Part shown: piece after piece, positions 1 through 5,148 of the stretch
How the letters are laid out: each line of letters opens with the position of its first letter
How positions within the stretch are numbered: the stretch's first letter is position 1
NCBI GenBank assembly: GCA_947581845.1
Contig: CANPVY010000056.1
Location: 1 to 5,148 of the forward strand
From: an uncultured bacterium
GTDB taxonomy: Bacteria > Gemmatimonadota > Gemmatimonadetes > Palauibacterales > KS3-K002
Direction of reading: 5' to 3'
Length of the DNA stretch: 5,148 nucleotides
Notes under the pieces: generated by a model
What the model was told of the DNA's origin: nothing
The model's input: the letters and a program-made list of their open reading frames with translations, nothing else
The model's database searches: none
Translations under genes and position numbers: made by a program

Positions 1-389
1 GTCGCTTGCGCGCGCGTCCTGCACAGGATAAGTGGTGCGCGAACGAGCATATCGAGCACCTGATCGATTGCGATGCCCTGATGGTCCGGCGGATCGAAGC
101 CATCTTGGCGAAGCAGGGCGCACGGATTCAGGACCGCGACGACGAAGCGGACAACCGCAAGGTATTCGGGAGCGGCGCCCGCGAGGCCGCCGCCGACGCC
201 CTGCTGGGTCGCTTGAGGGCAAGCCGATCGAGCCTGCTCGACCATGTTCAGGCGCTGCCGCTAGAGCGCTGGTCCCAGACCGGTGCTCACGAGCGCTATG
301 GCCCGATTTCTATATACCAGATCCTGCGGCACGTGATCTGGCACGATTACCACCACTTCCAGGGGATTCGACGCCTCGTCTCGGGTTAG
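1..389 (+). CDS. DinB-like metal-binding four-helix protein, 5' end cut by the window
   Basis: This is the C-terminal part of a DinB/YfiT-fold protein. The frame is open from the window edge to a TAG at 387-389. A TTG at position 6 could be read as a start, but the text after it (DKWCANEHIEHLIDCD) matches the second half of the usual DinB N-terminal region, so the true start is probably upstream. Counting from that TTG, the likely metal ligands are H18 in the first motif and H113 and H117 in the C-terminal segment HVIWHDYHHFQGI. This is the three-histidine pattern of the superfamily. Known members bind divalent metals, and some are thiol-dependent transferases (bacillithiol, mycothiol or glutathione users). 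Neither substrate nor thiol can be read here. The gene ends four bases before anmK, so the two are probably co-transcribed, although a link to cell-wall recycling is not evident. Family call good, function unknown. Confidence 0.8.
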   Translation, partial: RLRARPAQDKWCANEHIEHLIDCDALMVRRIEAILAKQGARIQDRDDEADNRKVFGSGAREAAADALLGRLRASRSSLLDHVQALPLERWSQTGAHERYGPISIYQILRHVIWHDYHHFQGIRRLVSG

Positions 390-393
390 GATC

Positions 394-1533
394 GTGGCGA
401 CCCGCTATCTCGGTTTGATGTCGGGCACCTCGCTCGACGGCATCGATGTCGCGCTGGTCCAGGTGGACGAGCAGGCTGGACGCCTGGGTGCGTTTCTGGA
501 GGCCTTTCTGTCAGTGCCGTACGCGCCCGAGCAGCGTCAGGCCATCCGCGAGGCGCTGACCGGCAGCGCTCAGCAGCTCTGCCGCCTGAACTTCGAGCTC
601 GGCGGGTGGTTCGCCGCGGCGGCGCTCCGGCTGCTCGAATCGGCCGCAGTGGTCGCCGCCGACCTGGCTGCGGTGGGCTCTCACGGGCAGACGATCTGGC
701 ACGAGCCTCCGGTCCCAGGCGCCCGAGGTGCAACGCTGCAGCTGGGCGAGCCGGCCGTGATCGCGGAGCGTCTGGGTGTGCCGGTGATCTCGGACTTCCG
801 GACGCGTGACATGGCGGCAGGTGGCCATGGGGCACCACTGGTCCCGCTCATCGATCAGCTGCTCTTCTCGCTTCCCGATGGCTGGCGCGCGCTCCAGAAC
901 ATCGGCGGGATGGCGAACGTCACGCTGCTGCCACCAGAGGGCTCGCAGCAGCCGGTGATCGCCTTCGACACCGGCCCCGGCATCGCGGTCATCGACGCGG
1001 CCGTGGAGATCCTGAGCGGCGGCGCCGAGCGCTACGACGCCGACGGGCGACGGGCTGCCGCGGGCACCGTGAACGAAGAGCTGCTGGCGCGACTGCTGGA
1101 CGACGACTACTTCGGCGACAAGCCACCGAAGTCGACGGGGCGTGAACGCTTCGGCGAACCCTACGCTCGAGAACTGATTCGTGGCGGCAGGGAGCTGGGC
1201 ATGGAGGACGACGACCTGGTCGCCACGGCCACGGCGCTCACAGCCCGCAGCATCGCAGATGCCTACCGGCTCGTGGATCCGCAAGCGCTGCCCGGTGAGT
1301 GTGTCGTCTCCGGCGGTGGCGCCCGGAACCCGACGCTCATGCAGATGCTCGCCGAGGCGCTCGATCCTATCCCCGTGATCGATCTGTCGGCGCTCGGCTG
1401 GGATCCCGACGCGAAAGAAGCGGCCGCCTTCGCGATCCTCGCGCATCTGTTTCAGACCGGCAGGCCCGGTAACCTACCGTCGGTCACCGGCGCCGCCGGG
1501 CCGCGCGTCCTAGGCAAGCTGACACCGCCATGA
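394..1533 (+). CDS. anmK: Anhydro-N-acetylmuramic acid kinase (AnmK)
   Basis: This cytoplasmic enzyme uses ATP and water to open the 1,6-anhydro ring of anhydroMurNAc and phosphorylate it, giving MurNAc-6-phosphate in peptidoglycan recycling. The 379-residue product has normal family length and is complete. Visible family motifs are GLMSGTSLDGID (7-18), GSHGQTIWHEP (95-105), DFRTRDMAAGGHGAPLVP (134-151), NIGGMANVT (169-177), FDTGPG (191-196), PPKSTGRERFG (244-254), VVSGGGARNPTLM (304-316) and DAKEAAAFA (339-347). These fit the actin-like/ASKHA sugar-kinase fold, and no signal peptide is seen. The GTG at 394 is chosen because it leaves the usual short lead before the conserved first motif. The ATG at 418 would start inside that motif. 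An AGGA at 388-391 lies only two bases before the GTG, so translation may depend on coupling to the upstream gene. One small oddity is Ile197 after FDTGPG, where many homologues have Asn. The 3' end overlaps nagZ by four bases. Confidence 0.96.
   Translation: MATRYLGLMSGTSLDGIDVALVQVDEQAGRLGAFLEAFLSVPYAPEQRQAIREALTGSAQQLCRLNFELGGWFAAAALRLLESAAVVAADLAAVGSHGQTIWHEPPVPGARGATLQLGEPAVIAERLGVPVISDFRTRDMAAGGHGAPLVPLIDQLLFSLPDGWRALQNIGGMANVTLLPPEGSQQPVIAFDTGPGIAVIDAAVEILSGGAERYDADGRRAAAGTVNEELLARLLDDDYFGDKPPKSTGRERFGEPYARELIRGGRELGMEDDDLVATATALTARSIADAYRLVDPQALPGECVVSGGGARNPTLMQMLAEALDPIPVIDLSALGWDPDAKEAAAFAILAHLFQTGRPGNLPSVTGAAGPRVLGKLTPP
1530..1533 (+). other. ATGA stop-start overlap, anmK/nagZ
   Basis: The nagZ ATG (1530-1532) and the anmK TGA (1531-1533) overlap in a four-base ATGA. 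No good Shine-Dalgarno is seen in the preceding 20 bases, so translation of nagZ probably depends on ribosomes finishing anmK. This supports a single mRNA and matched production of the two enzymes. Confidence 0.85.
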
Positions 1534-2990
1534 ACCCGGCGCGCCTGGTCTTCCCCGCGCTCCGCTGGGAGAGCCGCACACCTGACGAGGTGTGGCCGGA
1601 TGTGCGCGCCGCTCTCGACCTCGGTGTGGGTGGCTTCGTCGTCTTCGGCGGGAGCGTGATGGCCATGAAGGAGCTGGTGGGCCGCGCGCTGGAGCACGCG
1701 GGCCGGCCGGTTCTCTTCGCTGCCGATCTCGAGCGCGGAGCCGGGCAGCAACTGGAAGGAGCGACTCCGTTGCCACCCGCGGCGGCGCTGGCCGGTATGA
1801 CGGACCGTGGGCTGCTCGTCGCCGCTCGCATGACGGCACAGGAGGCGGCTTCGGCAGGCATCGGCTGGGTGCTGGCTCCGGTGGCCGACCTGGATGTGGA
1901 GCCGGCGAACCCGATCGTCGGGACGCGCAGCTTCGGGGCCGATCCGGCGGCAGTCGCGGACATCGTTCGCGTGTGGGTAAGGACGGCGCAGGACGAAGGT
2001 GTTCATGCCTGCGCGAAGCATTTCCCGGGCCACGGACGAACCACTGCGGACTCGCACGCCGAGTTGCCGGTCGTCGGGGCGACACGCGGCGAGCTGGATG
2101 TGGATCTGACGCCGTTCGGCGCGGCGATCCAGGCCGGGGTTCGCACCGTCATGATGGCGCACGTGGTTTACCCGGTGCTCGACCCCTCCGGTGTACCGGC
2201 CAGCCTGTCGCCGCCGGTCTATCGACTTCTGCGAGACGAGCTGCGGTTTGACGGGGTCGTTGCCAGCGACGCGCTCATCATGCACGCCATCTCGGCGTCG
2301 GGCCGGTCGGAGACGGAGGCGGCGGTGGAGGCAGTGCGGGCTGGCTGCGATGCTCTGCTCTACCCCTCGTCGCCCGAAGAAACCGTGGTCGGGCTCAACG
2401 CCGCAATCAGTTCCGGGGCACTGGAACGGGCGCGCGTCTCGGACGCGGTGGAGCGGGTGGAGCGGTTGGCGGCTGACGCGCGGATCGAGTTGGGCGATCC
2501 GGTGCCCGAGCCGAGCAGCGCTCAAGCTCTGGAGCTGGCGACGTCGTCGATCCTGCCTGTTCGCGGGATGTTCCCTCGCTGGTGGCCCGGGCAAAGCCTA
2601 CGGGTCCACGTCATCGACGACGACATCGTGGCGCTGCCGGATTCGCTCTCGGTGCCCGCAGCGCCACCTCGCGATCGCGGCGAGTTGGCCCGTGCCCTGG
2701 AAGCCCGCGCTGCACGGGTAGAGGGTCCCTCGTACAGAGGGCCCGCGGTGGATCTCATCGCCATCTTCTCGGAAGTCAGGTCGTGGAAAGGCAGGGCGGA
2801 CCTCGCACCCGAGACGGCGAGCGCGGCGCTCGCAATGATCGAGAAGGCGCCGGAAGCCGTCGTGGTGCTGTTCGGCCATCCGCGGCTCGCCGATCAGGTG
2901 CCCAGCGCGGCGACCGTCGTCTGTGCCTGGTCCGGCGATCCGCTGATGCAGGAGGCGGTGGCCGAGCGGCTCATCGTCACCCCCACCTGA
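1530..2990 (+). CDS. nagZ: Family 3 beta-N-acetylhexosaminidase (NagZ type)
   Basis: This is a glycoside hydrolase family 3 enzyme that releases terminal GlcNAc from GlcNAc-anhydroMurNAc and its peptides. The 486-residue product has a TIM-barrel domain at about 1-320. It contains the NagZ signature KHFPGHGRTTADSH (163-176), with the Asp174-His176 acid/base pair. The catalytic nucleophile is expected at Asp247 in VVASDALIMHA. Arg133 in GTRSFG and K163/H164 match sugar-binding positions of the family. The substrate-loop segment ADLERGAGQQ (65-74) replaces the common DQEGGxVxR form. Residues about 335-486 look like a short GH3 C-terminal domain (VVVLFGHPRLADQVPS at 444-459), absent from the roughly 340-residue enterobacterial NagZ and shorter than the two-domain secreted Bacillus enzyme. 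There is no signal peptide, so the protein is probably cytoplasmic. No clear Shine-Dalgarno precedes the ATG; the ATGA overlap with anmK suggests translational coupling. General beta-glucosidase activity is less likely given the KHFPGHG..DSH motif. Confidence 0.93.
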   Translation: MNPARLVFPALRWESRTPDEVWPDVRAALDLGVGGFVVFGGSVMAMKELVGRALEHAGRPVLFAADLERGAGQQLEGATPLPPAAALAGMTDRGLLVAARMTAQEAASAGIGWVLAPVADLDVEPANPIVGTRSFGADPAAVADIVRVWVRTAQDEGVHACAKHFPGHGRTTADSHAELPVVGATRGELDVDLTPFGAAIQAGVRTVMMAHVVYPVLDPSGVPASLSPPVYRLLRDELRFDGVVASDALIMHAISASGRSETEAAVEAVRAGCDALLYPSSPEETVVGLNAAISSGALERARVSDAVERVERLAADARIELGDPVPEPSSAQALELATSSILPVRGMFPRWWPGQSLRVHVIDDDIVALPDSLSVPAAPPRDRGELARALEARAARVEGPSYRGPAVDLIAIFSEVRSWKGRADLAPETASAALAMIEKAPEAVVVLFGHPRLADQVPSAATVVCAWSGDPLMQEAVAERLIVTPT

Positions 2991-2992
2991 TG
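2988..2992 (+). other. TGATG stop-start overlap, nagZ/symporter
   Basis: The nagZ TGA (2988-2990) shares its last base with the symporter ATG (2990-2992). The upstream bases are C-rich (CACCCCCACC) with no purine-rich ribosome binding site, so termination-reinitiation is the likely way this ORF is translated. This ties the transporter to the recycling enzymes. Confidence 0.8.
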
Positions 2993-4729
2993 AACGCCCT
3001 CGACTGGCTGGTCATCGGGGCCTACCTGGCAGGTACGCTCGCCCTCGGCATCTGGTTCTCGCGCCGCGGGGCCAGAAGCTTTGCCGACTTCTTCGTCGGC
3101 GGACGCGCGCTCCCCTGGTGGCTGGCCGGCACCTCGATGGCGGCCACCACTTTCAGCGTCGATACGCCTCTGTACGTCACTGGCGTCGTGGCACGCCGCG
3201 GGATCGCCGGTAACTGGGAGTGGTGGGCCTTCGCCATCAGCCATGTGCTGATGATCTACCTGTTCGCCCGACTCTGGCGCCGCAGCGACATCGTCACCGA
3301 CGTCGAGCTCACAGAGATCCGCTACGGCGGCCGACCGGCGGCCGTCTTGCGCGGCGTGCGCGCCTTCCTCTTCGCCCTCCCCATCAACTGCATCGGCATG
3401 GGCTACGCCATGCTGGCGATGCGCAAGGTCATCGAGGTGCTCGGCTTGTGGAGCGCACTCCCCGTGAATTTGCCCGGCGAGCCGCGCCTGTGGATCGTCG
3501 TGGCGATCTCGATCCTCGTTTTGATCTACGCGGGCCTCGCCGGGCTGTGGGGCGTTGTGACCACCGACTTCATCCAGTTCGTGCTTGCCCTCGTCGGCGC
3601 GCTGCTGGTCGCTGGCTTCGCGCTGCCGGATGTGGGCGGCATCGCGGGCATCAAGATGACCCTGACCGAGCGCGGCCTTGGCGACCGTCTGGACTTCATG
3701 CCCTGGTCGGACGTGGCCCAGCTGTCGATGACCACATTCATCGCCTACATCGGCATCCAGTGGTGGGCGTTCCAGAGGAGCGACGGCGGCGGGATGTTCA
3801 TCCAGCGCTTCATCGCCTCGAAGACCGAGGCCGAAGCGGCGAAGGCGGCCTGGCTGTTCAACCTGCTGCACTACGTGGTGCGGACCTGGCCGTGGATCGT
3901 GGTGGCCCTCGTGGCGCTCATCCTCTATCCAGCGCTCGCCGACCCCGAGATCGGCTACATCCAGATGATGGTCGACTACCTGCCCGCCGGGCTCCTCGGC
4001 CTCGTGGTGGCCTCGTTCCTCGCCGCCTTCATGTCCACCGTCTCCACCCAGATCAATTGGGGTGCCAGCTACATCGTCAACGACCTCTACCTGCGCTGGG
4101 CCCGCCCGCAGGCCGCCGACCGCGAGCGCGTCTGGATCGGCCGGCTGGCGTCGGTGGTGATCGTCGCCCTGGCGGCCACTGCCGCCTTCTACGCCCAGGA
4201 CATCGGCACCGTCTTCCGCTTCATGATCGCCATCGGCACCGGCCCCGGCGCCGTGCTGATCCTGCGTTGGTTCTGGTGGCGGGTTAACGCCTGGGCCGAG
4301 CTCGCTTCCATGCTCGCCGGGATGATCATCGCCGTCCTGTCCTACGTGCTGCCGGCCCTCGACGAGATCGACTTCGGCGTCCGCCTGGCGATCACCGCCT
4401 TCGGTTCCATGGCGGTCTGGCTGCCGACCATGCTGCTGACGCGGCCCGAATCGGAGGAGACGCTGGCGCGCTTCTACCGCCGCACGCGACCGGGCGGTCC
4501 CGGCTGGTGGCGCCAGCGCCAGCTCACTGGCCTTTCCCCACTGCAGGATCTCGCTGGGGACCTGCGGGCCGGCGCGTTGGCGATCGTCTTGCTATTCGCT
4601 CTAATGTTCGCTGTCGGCTGGCTGGTGCTGGGCGCGTGGCTGAAGGCCGGCGCGGCACTCGCGGTCGCCGCTCTGGCCGCCCCGCTGCTCACGCGCTCCC
4701 ACGGGAGGAGGCGCATCGCCGATCTTTGA
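2990..4729 (+). CDS. Sodium:solute symporter (SSS/SLC5 family), substrate unknown
   Basis: This is an inner-membrane secondary transporter of the sodium:solute symporter family, 579 residues long. The segment after the first helix (GGRALPWWLAGTSMAATTFS, 37-56) is the family hallmark. MST at 348-350, in FLAAFMSTVSTQ, lines up with the Ser-Thr pair of PutP that binds Na+, so sodium coupling is likely. About 13 core membrane segments can be traced, beginning at 5-22 and ending near 464-484. A basic, Trp/Gly-rich cytoplasmic stretch (about 485-525, with RPGGPGWW at 500-507) and two more hydrophobic segments (about 527-547 and 549-567) follow. The start is the ATG in TGATG, where the nagZ stop and this start share a base; the frame stays open to 2582, but that would add a non-membrane, arginine-rich lead. 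Position after anmK-nagZ suggests a cell-wall amino sugar or muropeptide substrate; this is inference. Sugars, sialic acid or amino acids remain possible. Alanine codons favour GCC, whereas nagZ uses much GCG. Confidence 0.92.
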   Translation: MNALDWLVIGAYLAGTLALGIWFSRRGARSFADFFVGGRALPWWLAGTSMAATTFSVDTPLYVTGVVARRGIAGNWEWWAFAISHVLMIYLFARLWRRSDIVTDVELTEIRYGGRPAAVLRGVRAFLFALPINCIGMGYAMLAMRKVIEVLGLWSALPVNLPGEPRLWIVVAISILVLIYAGLAGLWGVVTTDFIQFVLALVGALLVAGFALPDVGGIAGIKMTLTERGLGDRLDFMPWSDVAQLSMTTFIAYIGIQWWAFQRSDGGGMFIQRFIASKTEAEAAKAAWLFNLLHYVVRTWPWIVVALVALILYPALADPEIGYIQMMVDYLPAGLLGLVVASFLAAFMSTVSTQINWGASYIVNDLYLRWARPQAADRERVWIGRLASVVIVALAATAAFYAQDIGTVFRFMIAIGTGPGAVLILRWFWWRVNAWAELASMLAGMIIAVLSYVLPALDEIDFGVRLAITAFGSMAVWLPTMLLTRPESEETLARFYRRTRPGGPGWWRQRQLTGLSPLQDLAGDLRAGALAIVLLFALMFAVGWLVLGAWLKAGAALAVAALAAPLLTRSHGRRRIADL

Positions 4730-4755
4730 CCCCCCAGGATCCTCAGTCGTAGATT
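4726..4755 (+). promoter_or_regulatory. Putative sigma70-type promoter for the exported-protein gene
   Basis: TTGACC at 4726-4731 (5 of 6 to TTGACA) and TAGATT at 4750-4755 (4 of 6 to TATAAT) are separated by 18 bases. The -35 element contains the symporter stop codon TGA (4727-4729). Transcription would be expected to start near 4761-4763, directly before ATG 4764, giving a leaderless or nearly leaderless mRNA. This implies that the downstream gene can be expressed independently of the anmK-nagZ-symporter run. The call is by inspection only, and the intergenic space is too short for much else. Confidence 0.5.
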
Positions 4756-4763
4756 CCGGGCGC

Positions 4764-5148
4764 ATGTTCCCGTCCACTCGGTCCATCACCGGCGCTGCGG
4801 TTCCGGCAATGAGACGGATCTGCGCGAGTACGTGGTTCGCTCTGGCTATCGCGTTCGGCGGCGCCTGCGCTCCGCGTGTGCCAGACCTGAGCGGCCCTCC
4901 GCCGATACCGCCGCGCGCCGGCCCGCTCGCCATCGACGTGGTCTACCCGCGCGATAGCAGTCTCATCACGGCGCGGGACTCCAACTTCATCTTCGGCTCC
5001 GTGGGCAACGGTAGCGCCCGGCTCGCGATCAATGGACAGTCGGTCCCGGTGGAGCCGAACGGCGCCTTTCTCGCCTGGCTGCCGGTTCCGCCCCCGCTGG
5101 AGGACACGCTGGTCCGCTATGAACTGGTCGCTTCCCTGCGAGGGGAGG
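4764..5148 (+). CDS. Exported protein or lipoprotein N-terminus, possible cell-wall amidase; 3' end cut by the window
   Basis: The frame is open from ATG 4764 to the window edge (128 codons seen). A signal sequence is clear: an arginine pair (MRR, 16-18), then a hydrophobic core (FALAIAFGG, 25-33) and a cysteine at 35. AFGGAC is only a weak lipobox, because position -3 is Gly, so either lipidation at C35 or ordinary cleavage near ACA is possible. A proline-rich linker (about 37-54) follows. Next comes a beta-rich Ig-like stretch (about 57-125) with RDSNFIFGSVG (71-81) and LAINGQSVPVEPNGAF (87-102). I recall this layout from N-terminal regions of exported N-acetylmuramoyl-L-alanine amidases in Gemmatimonadota-like genomes. 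The amidase domain itself is outside the window, so the function is unproven. ATG 4809 (Met16) would give a more typical signal peptide. ATG 4764 fits a leaderless transcript from the promoter just upstream. Neither start has a clear ribosome binding site. Confidence 0.7.
   Translation, partial: MFPSTRSITGAAVPAMRRICASTWFALAIAFGGACAPRVPDLSGPPPIPPRAGPLAIDVVYPRDSSLITARDSNFIFGSVGNGSARLAINGQSVPVEPNGAFLAWLPVPPPLEDTLVRYELVASLRGE

Noticed and set aside
311..316. TATATA considered as a -10 element for anmK
   Set aside because: No -35-like sequence is found at the right distance, and it encodes part of the DinB protein (Ser-Ile-Tyr region).
511..1446. Long antisense open frame opposite anmK (311 codons)
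   Set aside because: It lies fully opposite a gene with clear AnmK motifs. Its translation is low-complexity and Arg/Gly/Val/Asp-rich with no recognisable domain. Long stop-free frames are expected in such GC-rich DNA.
1452..2594. Long antisense open frame opposite nagZ (380 codons)
   Set aside because: It has an Arg/His/Pro-rich composition typical of shadow frames and is opposite the catalytic domain of nagZ. No motif was recognised.
2727..2741. Hairpin CCCTC-GTACA-GAGGG considered as a terminator
   Set aside because: It lies inside the nagZ coding region, has a short stem and no T run after it.
2582..2989. N-terminal extension of the symporter from position 2582
   Set aside because: It would overlap nagZ by about 400 bases and add an Arg/Gly-rich lead. 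The family start is matched by the ATG at 2990, right before the first membrane segment.
2894..3871. Antisense open frame opposite the symporter (325 codons)
   Set aside because: It is rich in Asp, Gly, His and Gln, complementary to membrane-helix codons, with no recognisable domain and no plausible start context.
3220..4287. Second + strand open frame inside the symporter (355 codons)
   Set aside because: Its translation is Arg/His/Pro-rich without domains, a frame shadow of the symporter gene.
4601..4933. Antisense open frame across the symporter end and the following gene (110 codons)
   Set aside because: No recognisable domain. It crosses the junction of two better supported + strand genes and the proposed promoter.

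Overview
The window is GC-rich DNA (roughly two thirds G+C by eye). It carries five genes, all on the + strand, packed almost without gaps. The protein style suggests a Gemmatimonadota-like or related environmental bacterium: a GH3 hexosaminidase with an ADLERGAGQQ loop, a sodium:solute symporter of a poorly characterised subgroup, and a lipoprotein-like protein with an RDSNFIFGSVG segment. This assignment rests on recalled family resemblance and is only moderately supported. No RNA gene, mobile element, CRISPR array or long repeat was seen.

Layout. Positions 1-389 hold the 3' part of a DinB-fold protein gene whose start lies left of the window. Four bases later begins anmK (394-1533), for anhydro-N-acetylmuramic acid kinase. 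It overlaps by ATGA with a nagZ-type family 3 beta-N-acetylhexosaminidase gene (1530-2990). That gene overlaps by one base (TGATG) with a sodium:solute symporter gene (2990-4729). A short gap of about 34 bases contains a plausible promoter whose -35 element includes the symporter stop codon. Then a new exported-protein gene starts at 4764 (or 4809) and runs off the right edge. It resembles the N-terminus of an exported cell-wall amidase, but the diagnostic domain is not in the window.

How the genes fit together. NagZ removes GlcNAc from GlcNAc-anhydroMurNAc or its muropeptides. AnmK opens and phosphorylates the released anhydroMurNAc to MurNAc-6-phosphate. Together they form the cytoplasmic core of peptidoglycan recycling. 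The symporter is translationally coupled to nagZ, so the best guess for its substrate is a cell-wall-derived amino sugar or muropeptide, in the position that the MFS permease AmpG fills in enterobacteria. That substrate assignment is inference and is the most interesting point of the window. MurQ (the etherase for the next step), AmpG and a regulator are not present here.
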